This document shows, piece by piece, positions 1 through 9,325 of a DNA stretch of 55,879 nucleotides; position 1 is the first letter of the stretch; each line of letters starts with the position of its first letter. The DNA lies in the NCBI RefSeq assembly GCF_959608125.1, contig NZ_CAUHPG010000014.1:1-55879 (forward strand), given 5' to 3'. Source of the stretch: an uncultured Slackia sp. Its GTDB lineage: Bacteria > Actinomycetota > Coriobacteriia > Coriobacteriales > Eggerthellaceae. The position numbers were made by a program, and so were the translations under genes. Under the pieces are notes generated by a model, which was given only the letters and a program-made list of their open reading frames with translations, was not told where the DNA came from and ran no database searches.

Positions 1-36
1 GAAGGCGACATGAGGCTGTATCGCATCACCGCGTAG
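1..36 (+). CDS. C-terminal tail of a plus-strand gene (partial)
   Basis: The window opens in an open frame that reads EGDMRLYRITA and stops with TAG at 34-36. A strong hairpin follows 24 bases later, which fits the 3' end of a gene entering from the left. Eleven residues are too few to name a product, and the frame could be chance. Confidence 0.35.
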   Translation, partial: EGDMRLYRITA

Positions 37-60
37 CATGCTCTTTCATCGTGTTCCTAG

Positions 61-92
61 AACGCCCCTCGCATATCGATGCGAGGGGCGTT
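61..92. terminator. Hairpin terminator, likely bidirectional
   Basis: The 14-base arms AACGCCCCTCGCAT and ATGCGAGGGGCGTT pair perfectly around a four-base loop. It probably ends the gene entering from the left and separates it from the minus-strand glycan operon. Confidence 0.7.
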
Positions 93-143
93 CGTGCATC
101 CCGGCCGTATCGGAGGCTGCGTTTAGGATGTGCATGACCAAGA

Positions 144-187
144 AAACCCCTCGCCTGCACGGAGTGTTTCCGGAAGGCGAGGGGTTT
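144..187 (-). terminator. Rho-independent terminator of the minus-strand glycan operon
   Basis: AAACCCCTCGCCT (144-156) pairs with AGGCGAGGGGTTT (175-187), a 13-bp stem with an 18-base loop. Read on the minus strand the stem ends in TTTTCTT. It lies 36 bases past the stop of the glycosyltransferase at 223. Confidence 0.8.
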
Positions 188-222
188 GCGATGAGCGATT
201 GCGCCGGCTCGGCGGTCGTGCG

Positions 223-1158
223 TTAGCGGGAGTTTTCCTGTTGAACGCGGTAGACTTCGAGTTCCCACATCTTGCGATGGCTTTTCGCCACGGTGTCGAG
301 GATGGCTCCTGCGGTGATCGAAAGCACGCCGCAGGACACAAGGCCCGATGCGAGCACGGTCGAAGGGAACTTCGGCACGAGGCCTGTCTGGAAGAATTCC
401 AATACGACGGGCACGCCCACGATCAGGCCGAGGACGAAGAAGAGCAGCGCGATCCATCCGAAGAAGGCGAACGGCTTGCTCTCGCGGAACAGCGATGCGA
501 TGGCCATGAGCACCTTCGCGCCGTCCTCGAACGTCGAAAGCTTGCTCTCGCTTCCTTCGGGGCGGTCGCGGTATTCGATCGGAACGTCGACGATGCGCCA
601 CCGTTTATCGACGGCGTGGATGGAGAGCTCCGTTTCGATCTGGAAGCCCGACGAAAGGACGGGCATGGTCTTGACGAAGGTGCGGTTGAAGGCTCGGTAT
701 CCGGTCATGACGTCATCGAAGGCATAGCCGTAGATGAACTTGATCAGCCAGCGAACGAGGTCGTTGCCGAATCCGTGGAATGCGCGATCGTTTTCTTCGC
801 CGTAGCTGCCGTTGGATAGGCGGTCGCCGACGGTCATGTCGGCTTCGTCGTCGATGAGCGGCTTCAGCAGTGCGCGGGCGGATTCTGCAGGGTAGGTGTC
901 GTCGCCGTCGACCATGAGGTAGTAATCCGCTTCGATGTCGCGGAACATCTGTCGCACGACGTTTCCTTTGCCCTGGCGCGGCTCGCGCTTCACGATGGCG
1001 CCGTGGGCGCGCGCGATTTCGGCGGTGGCATCCGTGGAGTTGTTGTCATAGACGTAGATCGCGGCTTCGGGCAGCTCGCGTTTGAAATCGTCTACCACCT
1101 TGGCGATGGTGACTTCTTCGTTATAGCACGGAATAAGGACGACAATGCGGTCGGTCAT
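223..1158 (-). CDS. Family 2 glycosyltransferase, polyprenyl-phosphate sugar transferase type, with C-terminal membrane helices
   Basis: The 311-residue protein starts with the GT-A fold signature of GT2 enzymes (LIPCYNEE near residue 8) and carries the metal-binding acidic motif VDGDDTYP near residue 84. Two hydrophobic helices follow near residues 232-252 and 270-290. This layout matches DPM1/GtrB-like enzymes that move a sugar from a nucleotide donor to polyprenyl phosphate at the inner membrane face. The start at 1158 is preceded by GGAGAG. It lies 21 bases after the WecA/TagO-like gene on the same strand, so the two probably form one operon for a surface glycan. The sugar cannot be told from sequence. 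Confidence 0.85.
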   Translation of the reverse strand: MTDRIVVLIPCYNEEVTIAKVVDDFKRELPEAAIYVYDNNSTDATAEIARAHGAIVKREPRQGKGNVVRQMFRDIEADYYLMVDGDDTYPAESARALLKPLIDDEADMTVGDRLSNGSYGEENDRAFHGFGNDLVRWLIKFIYGYAFDDVMTGYRAFNRTFVKTMPVLSSGFQIETELSIHAVDKRWRIVDVPIEYRDRPEGSESKLSTFEDGAKVLMAIASLFRESKPFAFFGWIALLFFVLGLIVGVPVVLEFFQTGLVPKFPSTVLASGLVSCGVLSITAGAILDTVAKSHRKMWELEVYRVQQENSR

Positions 1159-1179
1159 AGTCTGCTCTCCATGGGAGGT

Positions 1180-2388
1180 CTAACGACGGGTATCGGACGG
1201 GTTCGGGTCGGCATGGCTTCGGTCTTCTCCGGGCGTCGTGCCGACGAGGTCGGCGGCCTTGTTGAATTCTTCGGCCGCGCGTTTCTGTCCTGTTGCGGGA
1301 CGCGGCGCGTAGTGGTGGCGTAGCACGGGTCCGAGCAAATGCAGTCGCACGACGAAAAACGCCGAGATGCCGAACGCGAGGGCCATGAACGCCAGACGCA
1401 TGACGCCGTGCGTCTCGGTGATGAAGATGGCCGAGACGGCGAGGATGGCGGTCCATCCCCACATGATGAGGACGGTCTTTCGCTGGCTGAAGCCTTCGCG
1501 CAGAAGCTGGTGGTGGATGTGGCCGTTGTCGGCCTGCTGGATGGGCTGGTGGGCGCGCATGCGGCGGATGATCGCCGATGCGGTGTCGATGATGGGGACG
1601 CCCGCCACGAGGATGGGTACGAGCAGCGACACGAACAGCGCCGAGCGCGTGGTGGCGAAAAGCGACACGATGCCGAGAGACATGCCAAGAAGCAGCGATC
1701 CAGAATCGCCCATGAAGATCGACGCGGGGTTGAAGTTGTAGCGCAGAAAGCCCAGACAGATTCCGATAAGGCCGACGGCGAGGAATGCTGCGTCGAGGCG
1801 GAAGGTCAGGGTGGCGAAGATGAACATGGTCAGCGCCGAAATGGCGGTGATGCCCGATGCCAGGCCGTCGAGCCCATCGATCAGATTGATGACGTTCATG
1901 AAGGCCACCAAGTAGAAGATGGTGATGGGATAGGCGAAGATGCCGAAATCGATGTAGCCGGGGCCCACGGGGTTGTGCATGTCCGAAAGCAACAGGCCCG
2001 ATGCGGCCACGATGCCCGCGGCTACGATCTGGCCGAGCAGTTTGGTGCGCGGCCGCAGATCCCAGATATCGTCGGCCGCACCGACGAGGAAGATCAAAAT
2101 CACGCCCAGCATGACTCCCGGGTACCAGATGTTGCGGCTCACGGGACTGTGAAGAGGATAGTTCCAGCCGAAGAACTGCGTGCCGATCCAGATGGCGGCA
2201 AGCCCCGCGGCCAATCCGCCGAACATGGCCACGCCCCCGAAGCGGGCGGTGGGCTTCTTGTTCACGCGGCGGGCGTTAGGATAGTCGACGGCGTCGACGA
2301 TGAACGCGAGCTTTTTGACGGGAGGGACGAGCGCCATGGTTACAATGCAGGCGACTGCAGTCACTATGACATAATGCAACCAGGTCAA
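1180..2388 (-). CDS. Undecaprenyl-phosphate N-acetylhexosamine-1-phosphate transferase (WecA/TagO/MraY superfamily)
   Basis: This 402-residue, roughly 11-helix protein would start a lipid-linked glycan by moving GlcNAc-1-phosphate (or a relative) from UDP to undecaprenyl phosphate. Visible family motifs are AADDIWDLRPRTK (near residue 105), NLIDGLDGLASG (near 167) and the cytosolic HIHHQLLREG loop (near 290). The HxHH motif is typical of the WecA/TagO branch and not of MraY. The predicted start is TTG at 2388 with GGAG five bases upstream; the next ATG would lose the first membrane helix. A GT2 gene follows in the same operon. The last 40 residues after the final helix are hydrophilic and poorly conserved in type. 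Confidence 0.88.
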   Translation of the reverse strand: MTWLHYVIVTAVACIVTMALVPPVKKLAFIVDAVDYPNARRVNKKPTARFGGVAMFGGLAAGLAAIWIGTQFFGWNYPLHSPVSRNIWYPGVMLGVILIFLVGAADDIWDLRPRTKLLGQIVAAGIVAASGLLLSDMHNPVGPGYIDFGIFAYPITIFYLVAFMNVINLIDGLDGLASGITAISALTMFIFATLTFRLDAAFLAVGLIGICLGFLRYNFNPASIFMGDSGSLLLGMSLGIVSLFATTRSALFVSLLVPILVAGVPIIDTASAIIRRMRAHQPIQQADNGHIHHQLLREGFSQRKTVLIMWGWTAILAVSAIFITETHGVMRLAFMALAFGISAFFVVRLHLLGPVLRHHYAPRPATGQKRAAEEFNKAADLVGTTPGEDRSHADPNPSDTRR

Positions 2389-2459
2389 CGTATCTCCGTT
2401 CGATAATGGTGAATAAAACGACGCTGCGAGACGATCGAGCGCATACCAAACTAATATTT

Positions 2460-2465
2460 TATAAT
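2460..2465 (+). promoter_or_regulatory. Candidate -10 box of the 2537 glycosyltransferase
   Basis: A perfect TATAAT sits in a strongly AT-rich stretch (2445-2510) of the divergent intergenic region, 72 bases before the GTG start. No good -35 box is visible at the usual spacing. The same AT-rich block may serve the minus-strand operon starting at 2388. Confidence 0.45.
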
Positions 2466-2536
2466 AGATTGAACATGGTTTCCGAATTTTATCGAAATAG
2501 ATTCGTGCGACGCGTCAAATTCCAAGGAGTCTTTCA

Positions 2537-3598
2537 GTGGCGAACAAACCCGGCATCAGCGTGATCATTCCCGTTTATAAAGTGCAGGATTGGGTGGGGC
2601 GCGCCATCGAGTCGATTCAGGCCCAGACGTTCGGCGATTTCGAGCTGCTGCTCGTCGACGACGGAAGCCCCGACGAAAGCGGCGCGATCTGCGACTCTTA
2701 TGCCGCACGCGACGAGCGCATCAAGGTGATTCATAAGAGCAACGGCGGCGCGGCGAGCGCGCGCAACGCGGCGATGGCGGTCGCTGCGGGCGAGTATCTC
2801 TTCTTCATGGACGCCGACGACTGGTGCGAGCCCGAGATGCTCGAGCGCATGTACGAGCGCGCCGAGTCGGGTCCGTTCGACCTGGTGGTCGTGGGCTTCT
2901 ACATCGATACCTACCGCAGCGACGATAAATTCTTCCGCGAGAAGAAGTGCCTTCCGTCGAAGACGTATGCATCCGCGCGCGAGTTCCGCGAGGACGCGTA
3001 CCGTCTGTTCGATCGCAATCTGTTATACACGCCGTGGAACAAGCTGTTCAGGGCGTCGTATCTGTTCGAGCGCGACATCGAGTTTCCCGATGTGTGGTGG
3101 GATGACCTGCCGTTCAATCTGGCCGTCCTGCGCGACATCGAGCGCGTGTCGCTGATGGAGGATGCGTTCTATCATTTCTTGCGCGCCCGCTCCGAGAGCG
3201 AGAACACGAAATACCGCGCGGGAACGTTCGAGAAGCGCGAAGAGGAAGACGGCTGGATGCGCGAGCTCTACGAGCATTGGGGCGTGCGCGACGAGGCGTC
3301 GCGCGAATTCCTGTCGCGTCGCCACGTCGAACGCGTGGTGGGATGCATCGAGACGCTCACCTGCGCCGATTGCCCGCTTTCTCCCAGCGAGAAAAAAGCA
3401 GAGGCCGCGCGCATGGTGCTCGCGCCGTCGGTGCAGCGCGCCGTAGCCGAGGCTCGTCCCGGCTCCATGATGATGCGCGTCATGCTCTTGCCGATCCGCT
3501 GGCGCAAGCCCGGCCTCATGATGGCCGAGAGCAGGTTCATCTCGTGGGTCAAGCGCAATTTCGTCGGCGTGTTCGCCTATCTGAAGGCTCATCGATAA
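2537..3598 (+). CDS. Family 2 glycosyltransferase (EpsJ/capsule type)
   Basis: The 353-residue protein has a classic GT2 N-terminus: SVIIPVYKVQDWVGRAIESI (residues 8-27), LLVDDGSPDESG (near 40) and the metal-binding MDADDW motif (near 92). The C-terminal half is hydrophilic with no membrane segment, so it is probably a cytosolic or peripheral enzyme adding a sugar to a surface glycan. The start is GTG, with AAGGAGT six bases upstream. It is divergent from the WecA/TagO-like operon and ends at a clear terminator, so it is a single-gene unit. Donor and acceptor are unknown. Confidence 0.85.
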   Translation: MANKPGISVIIPVYKVQDWVGRAIESIQAQTFGDFELLLVDDGSPDESGAICDSYAARDERIKVIHKSNGGAASARNAAMAVAAGEYLFFMDADDWCEPEMLERMYERAESGPFDLVVVGFYIDTYRSDDKFFREKKCLPSKTYASAREFREDAYRLFDRNLLYTPWNKLFRASYLFERDIEFPDVWWDDLPFNLAVLRDIERVSLMEDAFYHFLRARSESENTKYRAGTFEKREEEDGWMRELYEHWGVRDEASREFLSRRHVERVVGCIETLTCADCPLSPSEKKAEAARMVLAPSVQRAVAEARPGSMMMRVMLLPIRWRKPGLMMAESRFISWVKRNFVGVFAYLKAHR

Positions 3599-3603
3599 CG
3601 CGC

Positions 3604-3639
3604 AAGGCCGCCACGCATCGCATGCGGGGCGGCCTTTTT
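3604..3639 (+). terminator. Rho-independent terminator of the 2537 glycosyltransferase
   Basis: GGCCGCC (3606-3612) pairs with GGCGGCC (3628-3634). The stem continues through an A.G mismatch into CGCAT/ATGCG and is followed by five T residues (3635-3639). Confidence 0.9.
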
Positions 3640-3661
3640 CGTCGACGCGTCGGCCGTATCG

Positions 3662-5100
3662 CTACGCGCGGTCCGCTTTCGTGCGTCCTGCGCGGCCGAT
3701 GCGCTCGAAGCGCTCGAGGTCGCTTTCGGACATGCCTTGGGTGGGCACAGCGCGCTTGGTGTATTGGGGGTCGTTCTCGTCGGTCCAGATCCGTTCGGCC
3801 GCTTCGGCCCATTCGCGCGCGAAGGGCTTGCATTTGCCGCAGAGGTGCTCGACGCCTTCCGCGCACTGCAGGTCGGTCGAATGCGCCCCGGTGCGGTTCA
3901 CCATGGATTCCAGGCATTCGGGGTTCTCGAGCATGGGGCAGGGGCGTAGCAGGTTGTCGTTGAAGGGCTGTCCTTCGTAGTACGCCTTGAAAAGAGGCGA
4001 TTGCAGCGCTTCGAGCAGGCTCACGTCGTGGATGTTGGCGTTCGAGTAGTGGATGAACACACAGGGCTCGACGTCGCCTGCGGCGTTGATGTGCAGGTAA
4101 CGCCGCCCGCCCGCGATGCAGCCGCCGACGAATTCTCCGTCGTTTTGGAAATCAAGCGTGAACAGGGGTTTTTCGAACGCATCGCGCGAACGAACCGATA
4201 GAGATGCTCGCGCTGCTCGACGCTCGGCATCAGCTCGACGGGCGCATCGGAGCCCACGGGCATGAACGTGAAGATCCAACAGAACAGGGCGCCTGCGTCG
4301 ATGAGGCGGTCGAAATACTCTTCGGAGGCGACCGCCTCGGCGTTTTGCGAGGTATAGCATGCGGAGATGCCGAACGGCAGGCGGTGCTTCTTCAGCAGCG
4401 CCATGGCCGCCTCGATGCGGTCGTAGGTTCCTTCGCCGCGACGGGCGTCGGTGGTCTCGCGCGACCCTTCGGCGCTGATGGCGGGCACGAAGTTCTTCAC
4501 GCGGATCATGTCCTGGCAGAACTGCTCGTCGATCAGCGTGGCGTTGGTGAAGCAGAGAAACGCGCAGTCGGGGTGCTTCTCGCACAGGCGCAGGACGTCC
4601 TTCTTGCGCACGAGCGGCTCGCCGCCCGTGTAGATGTAGACATGCACGCCGAGTTCTTTGCCCTGACAGATGATCGAATCGATGTCTTCGAAGCTCAGAT
4701 TGAGCTTGTGGCCGTAATCGGCGGCCCAGCATCCGGTGCAGTGCAGATTGCAGGCGCTGGTGGGGTCGAGCAGGATGGCCCAGGGTATGTTGCAGCCGTA
4801 TTCGCTGCGCGCCTTCTCCTGCTTCGGCCATGCGAGCAGGTTCGCTTCCACCAGGAAGGTCTTCAGCAGCGAGGGCACGACCTCTTCGTTGAGGTGCAAT
4901 GCCTTCATGACAAGCTCGTACCAGTTGTTCTTCTGCTCGAACGAGATACGGAACGCCTTGCGCTGCTCGGGGAACAGCGACTCGGGCACCAGCGGCTCGA
5001 GCATGTCCATGATCGCGTCGACATGTCCTTCGGGATCTTTGACGATATAGTCGACGAGCTTGTTCAGAGCTGCACGCTTCATACGCTCGCTTGCATTCAC
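3662..5100 (-). pseudogene. Radical SAM protein with extra iron-sulfur cysteines, interrupted by a one-base frameshift
   Basis: Two overlapping frames together make one radical SAM enzyme of about 479 residues. The first (GTG start at 5100, with AAGGA upstream) carries the cluster motif CNLHCTGC (Cys117, 121, 124) and the SAM-binding YTGGEP region. Near residue 309 the coding shifts to another frame, which continues with FTLDFQNDGEFVGGCIAGGRR and about nine further cysteines, typical of a C-terminal auxiliary-cluster (SPASM-like) domain, to the stop at 3662. The slip maps to a run of five T on the plus strand (4169-4173); one more base would restore the frame. The rest of both frames looks intact, so this is a very recent mutation, a phase-variable tract or a sequence error. 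Substrate unknown. The gene is divergent from a TetR regulator. Confidence 0.8.
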
Positions 5101-5261
5101 GATGGCCGTCCTTTCCGCGCGGACCTCTATGGATTCGTGTTTTCCATGTTGTTTTTTCTACATATGGGGATTATATTCTTATGGACATCGACCACAATTG
5201 CCAATGATGCGGGTCGTGCGCACTACGCCGCATCGTGACGAGGAACGAGGGGAAACGAATC
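5101..5261. promoter_or_regulatory. Divergent control region between the radical SAM gene and its TetR neighbour
   Basis: This 161-base gap holds both promoters and an AT-rich core (5140-5185). Imperfect inverted repeats such as ATGGA/TCCAT are visible near 5129-5147, and CCAT/ATGG pairs near 5144-5167. None is clean enough to call an operator with confidence. Divergent placement suggests the TetR protein controls the radical SAM gene. Confidence 0.35.
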
Positions 5262-5909
5262 ATGGAACGTGAACGTGCGACGAAGCCGAAGAAAACCGAC
5301 CGCCGCGTTTTGAAGACGCGCAAGGCCTTGTTCGAGGCGTTCGATCGCCTCCTTTGCACGAAAGACTATGACAAGATCACGATATCCGAGCTTGCCCGCG
5401 AAGCGGATATCGACCGTAAGACCTTTTACCTTCATTACAGTTCGATCGACGATATGATCGATGACAAGGTCGATGCCATGGTGGCCGAGATTCTCGACGA
5501 CGTCGAAGACGACATGCAGCGTCGTAGAGACGAGACGGCCGAGAATGTCGAACCCGACCTCCATGTGTTTTTCGCGGGCGTGAATCGCGCGATGATGGAG
5601 CATCTTCCCATGAAAGAGCATATCTTTTCGGCGATGCCCGCGACGATGCTGGCGGACCGCTTGGCGCGTCCGTTGGCGAAAGAAATCAGGCGACGCGGAC
5701 CCGCGCGCATCAAGGTCGAAGACGATGTGCTGGAAATCTATATCGCATCGCTGGTCGGCGGCATTCTGGGAGCATATAGCGCCTGGATCGACCGCGGTAT
5801 GAAGGTGCCCGACGAGCGCGTGTCTGATATCGCGAGCCGCATGCTGGGCGTGTGCGTGCGCGAGTTCTTCGAGCTGGGCGGCGAAGCGCCCGAGCGCGGC
5901 GGCTTCTAG
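5262..5909 (+). CDS. TetR/AcrR-family transcriptional regulator
   Basis: The 215-residue protein has the TetR DNA-binding helix-turn-helix near residues 15-60: ITISELAREADIDRKTFYLHY is the canonical TxxxIAxxAGVxxxxxYxHF pattern. A helical ligand-binding and dimer domain follows. I chose ATG 5262 because AGGGG lies nine bases upstream; an in-frame GTG at 5235 has no ribosome-binding site. It is divergent from the broken radical SAM gene, its likely target. The last codons overlap one arm of a 14-bp hairpin that separates it from the converging SNF2 gene. The ligand is unknown. Confidence 0.88.
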   Translation: MERERATKPKKTDRRVLKTRKALFEAFDRLLCTKDYDKITISELAREADIDRKTFYLHYSSIDDMIDDKVDAMVAEILDDVEDDMQRRRDETAENVEPDLHVFFAGVNRAMMEHLPMKEHIFSAMPATMLADRLARPLAKEIRRRGPARIKVEDDVLEIYIASLVGGILGAYSAWIDRGMKVPDERVSDIASRMLGVCVREFFELGGEAPERGGF

Positions 5910-5928
5910 TCCGTCTCGGGCGCTTCGC
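5881..5928. terminator. 14-bp hairpin between converging TetR and SNF2 genes
   Basis: GCGAAGCGCCCGAG (5881-5894) and CTCGGGCGCTTCGC (5915-5928) are a perfect inverted repeat with a 20-base loop. The left arm is inside the TetR coding sequence and the loop contains its stop codon. There is no U tract on either side, so its role as a terminator is inferred from position. Confidence 0.5.
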
Positions 5929-5935
5929 GGGAAGC

Positions 5936-8900
5936 TTATCCCTGCAAAAGCTCGTACAGCTCGTCTCCGGTCAGGCGTAGCGACGGGGCGGCATTGGCCC
6001 CGACGATCTTGTCGGCCAAGTCGCTTTTCGCCTGCTGGAGCGCGACGATGCGTTCTTCGATCGTTCCTTTCGCGATTACCTGGTGCACGCTGACGCAGCG
6101 TGTCTGTCCGATGCGGTGGGCGCGGTCGGTGGCCTGCGCCTGGGCGGCGGCATTCCACCAGGGGTCGGCGTGGATCACGACCGACGCGCCCGTCAGGTTC
6201 AGGCCCGTCCCGCCCGCTTTGAGCGATACCAGGAATACCGGCGTATCGTCGGCATTGAACGCGTCGACCAGGTCGACGCGTTCTTTTTTCGGCGTCGCGC
6301 CGGTGATGGTGTAGTAGGGCATGCCGAGTTTGTCCAGCTCGTCGGCGATCAGCGACAGAAAGCTCGTGAACTGCGAGAAGACAAGCGTCTTCTGCCCGTC
6401 GTTTTCGGCCGATTCCAGCAGGTCGACGATCGCGCCGATCTTCGCGCCAGGCTCCGGGTAATCCTGCATGGCCAGGCGCGGGTCGCAGCAGATCTGGCGC
6501 AGCCTCGTCAGTTCCGCGAGCACCTCGACGCCCGGTCCCTGGGCCTCGGCGCCGCCTTTGTTCTTGCGCGACGCGCGCTGTGCGGCGAGCGATTCCCTCA
6601 GTTGCTGTTCATAGGCCAGATAGAGCTTTTCTTGCCTGCGCGTCATGGGGACGGGCACGGCCGACTCGATCTTGTCGGGCAGGTCCTTGAGTACATCGGC
6701 CTTGAGGCGCCTGAGCATGAATGGGCCGACGAGCGCCTGAAGATGGGCGGCCGCCTCGTCGTTTCCGCCGATGATATCGAGCTCGAAGCGTTCGCGGAAA
6801 CGCATGTAGGAGCCCAAAAGCCCGGGCATCAGGAAATCGAAGATGCTCCAGATCTCGCTCAGCCTGTTTTCCATCGGCGTGCCGGTCAGCGCGAAGCGGC
6901 GACGGGCCTTCACCCGCTTGACGGCGCGCGCGGTGAGCGTGCCGTGGTTCTTGATGTATTGCGCCTCGTCGAGCGCGCAGCAGTAGAAATCGCGGTCGGC
7001 ATAGTCTTTGACGTCGATGCGCACGAGGTCGTACGAGGTCACGAACACGTCGACGTCGCGCTCCGCGCGCGCGGCGATGCGCTCCTGTTTCGTGCCGGCC
7101 ACGGCACGTACGTTCAGGCCGGGGGCGAATCGCTCGAATTCGGCGGTCCAGTTATACACCAGCGATGCCGGACAGACGACCAGGCTCGGTCCGACCGCGC
7201 GCGCCTCGTCGCGCCGTGCGAGCAGAAACGCGATGAGCTGGATCGATTTGCCCAAGCCCATCTCGTCGGCGAGGACTCCGCCGAATCCCAGGTCGGAAAG
7301 CGAATTCATCCACGAGAAGCCTTCGCGCTGGTACGGGCGCAGCGTGGCCGCGAGCTCATCGGGCACCGGGTGCTCGACGGTTTTCGCATCGCGCAAACGT
7401 TCGACATACGTCTCGAACGCCGCGTCGCGTCGCGCGTCCTCGAGCGTTTCGTCCAGATAGACCGCGCGATAGGCGGGAAGTTCGACGGTGCCTGCGGCGA
7501 GAGCCGCGGGCGAAAGGTCGAGGTCGCGCGCGAGGCGGTCGAGCTGGGCGAGTTCGAAATCGGCCATATCGAGGAAAGCGCCGTTTTTGAGGCGGTGGTA
7601 TCGCCTGCGCGCGCGATAGCTCCCCAGCAGCGCTGCGAGCTCGTCGCGGTCGAGGTCGGTGGCATGCACGTCGAGGTCGATCAGGTCGCCGGCAAGCGAG
7701 ATGCCCACGCTGATACGCGGCTTCTTGTCGGAGACGAGCCTGTCGAAGGCGTCCGTGGTGAACACCGACCCCTGCTCGGCAAAGCGCACCAGGCCGCCGA
7801 ACAGCAGTTCAGCGACGCGTTGCGGGCGTTCGAGTAGAAGGAAATGACAGCGTTCGCGCTCGTCTGCGCTCGCCTTGCGCGGCGCTGCGTCGGGGAAAAA
7901 GGCGTGCAGCAGCGTATACGCCGCCCGTTCGAGCTTTTCGTCGGGGAGCGGTCGTGCCGATGCGTCATCGTTTTCCCAGCGCGCTCCGTCGAAGGCTAGA
8001 ATCCTGCGGCTCTCGCCGTATCGCACGGCCGCCTCGCAAGTGGCAGCGGCATCCGTTTTATCGAAATAGAATTCAAGGACGCCTTCGACGGGGCGCCATG
8101 CGTCGAGTTTTTCAGGAGCCGATACGTTCAGCGTGCGCTCGATTCGAGGAAGCACGGCGGAGCAGAACAGGGCAAGGTCGTCTTCGCTGACGAACAGCTC
8201 GTCGGCGTCTGATGAGTGCAGCATGCGCAGAAACGCCGAGCAGCCGGCGAGTTCGGCGGAGCAGCGATAGAAGACCTCGTCCTGCCATAGGTAGAGGCGC
8301 CCGCCGTGCGAGATGGCGACCGCATCCTCGGCCGATTTGATCGAGATTCCGCTATCCTCCCAGGTCATATTCACGTCGACGGTCGGGTCGGTGCGCTCGA
8401 TATGCGCAATCGTGCGGGAGCGCACGCCGTAATCGGCGCCTTCTACGACGAAGGAGCACCCTTGCGAGGCGTCGAGGAAATCGATGAGCTCGAATTCGTT
8501 CAGGTCGAGAACGCGGCTCGACGCGTCGCTTCCGCGCGCGCCCGACGAGGCGCGCCTGCGTGCGCAGACGGCGCGGTCTATCAGCTCGGCCATGACGCGT
8601 CCATGCGCGCAGAAGGCGTCGAGGGTATGGGTGAACGCGAGTTTCTTGCCGTAGGAATGCCATGCGCCGCGCTGCACGTCGTCGGCGAACGCCCCGATGT
8701 CCTTCATGACGTAAGAGCCCTCGGCGCCGACCACCTTGAACTGCACCGACCATGAACGGTATCCGTATATGAACGTAGGTTCGATATCCACCTCGCCCGG
8801 CTCTTCGACGTTTCCGGCCGCATCGGCACGACGGATCAGATCGGCCAGGCATGCGGTGGTCTCGGGCTTTCGATGCGCTTTGTATCCCATGAATCCCGCA

Positions 8901-9202
8901 GGGCGGCGGTTGTAGGAAAGCGCCAGGGCGAGGCTGTGCTTGCAGGGCCCGTCGTATTGGAGATAGGCGGGGCAGGTGCACGCGTAGTCGATGACGCGGT
9001 CGGCATCCTCGTCGAACGAGATGGAGCTGCGATAGCAGTCGTTCCATCCATGGCTCGATGCGACGAATGCGCTGAGATGCGTGCCGTTGCGGTCGTAGCG
9101 GCATTTCTTCGTGAGGATGTTCTGCTCCGACGAAGCGATCTGCTGCGCTCGCTGCAACGTTTTCGGCGCGCACTGATGCGCGAGTTCCTGCTCTGAAATC
9201 AT
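5936..9202 (-). CDS. SNF2-family helicase with N-terminal SWIM zinc finger
   Basis: The 1088-residue protein is a DNA-dependent ATPase of the SNF2/RapA-like superfamily. A SWIM zinc finger (CTCPAYLQYDGPCKH, CxCxnCxH) lies near residues 74-88. The ATPase has Walker A DEMGLGKS near 645, the DEAQ box near 742, and helicase C motifs GGTGLNLTG near 1000 followed by DPWWNAAAQAQATDRAHRIGQ. This is the usual layout of bacterial SWIM-SNF2 proteins, thought to remodel protein-DNA complexes, with no settled physiological role. I placed the start at ATG 9202 because GGGAGG lies four bases upstream; the frame stays open for 156 more codons upstream but has no coding character. It is divergent from the ABC exporter. 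Confidence 0.92.
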   Translation of the reverse strand: MISEQELAHQCAPKTLQRAQQIASSEQNILTKKCRYDRNGTHLSAFVASSHGWNDCYRSSISFDEDADRVIDYACTCPAYLQYDGPCKHSLALALSYNRRPAGFMGYKAHRKPETTACLADLIRRADAAGNVEEPGEVDIEPTFIYGYRSWSVQFKVVGAEGSYVMKDIGAFADDVQRGAWHSYGKKLAFTHTLDAFCAHGRVMAELIDRAVCARRRASSGARGSDASSRVLDLNEFELIDFLDASQGCSFVVEGADYGVRSRTIAHIERTDPTVDVNMTWEDSGISIKSAEDAVAISHGGRLYLWQDEVFYRCSAELAGCSAFLRMLHSSDADELFVSEDDLALFCSAVLPRIERTLNVSAPEKLDAWRPVEGVLEFYFDKTDAAATCEAAVRYGESRRILAFDGARWENDDASARPLPDEKLERAAYTLLHAFFPDAAPRKASADERERCHFLLLERPQRVAELLFGGLVRFAEQGSVFTTDAFDRLVSDKKPRISVGISLAGDLIDLDVHATDLDRDELAALLGSYRARRRYHRLKNGAFLDMADFELAQLDRLARDLDLSPAALAAGTVELPAYRAVYLDETLEDARRDAAFETYVERLRDAKTVEHPVPDELAATLRPYQREGFSWMNSLSDLGFGGVLADEMGLGKSIQLIAFLLARRDEARAVGPSLVVCPASLVYNWTAEFERFAPGLNVRAVAGTKQERIAARAERDVDVFVTSYDLVRIDVKDYADRDFYCCALDEAQYIKNHGTLTARAVKRVKARRRFALTGTPMENRLSEIWSIFDFLMPGLLGSYMRFRERFELDIIGGNDEAAAHLQALVGPFMLRRLKADVLKDLPDKIESAVPVPMTRRQEKLYLAYEQQLRESLAAQRASRKNKGGAEAQGPGVEVLAELTRLRQICCDPRLAMQDYPEPGAKIGAIVDLLESAENDGQKTLVFSQFTSFLSLIADELDKLGMPYYTITGATPKKERVDLVDAFNADDTPVFLVSLKAGGTGLNLTGASVVIHADPWWNAAAQAQATDRAHRIGQTRCVSVHQVIAKGTIEERIVALQQAKSDLADKIVGANAAPSLRLTGDELYELLQG

Positions 9203-9325
9203 TCGGCCTCCCTTTCGCCAAACTTTCATGATACGGAAAGGCTTTTGCCTCGACAAGGTGGCTGCGACCGTAGGCGGTAAAGTAAGACGGGGTTTACAAC
9301 GATGGGTTTTCCGGTAGCATGAAGT

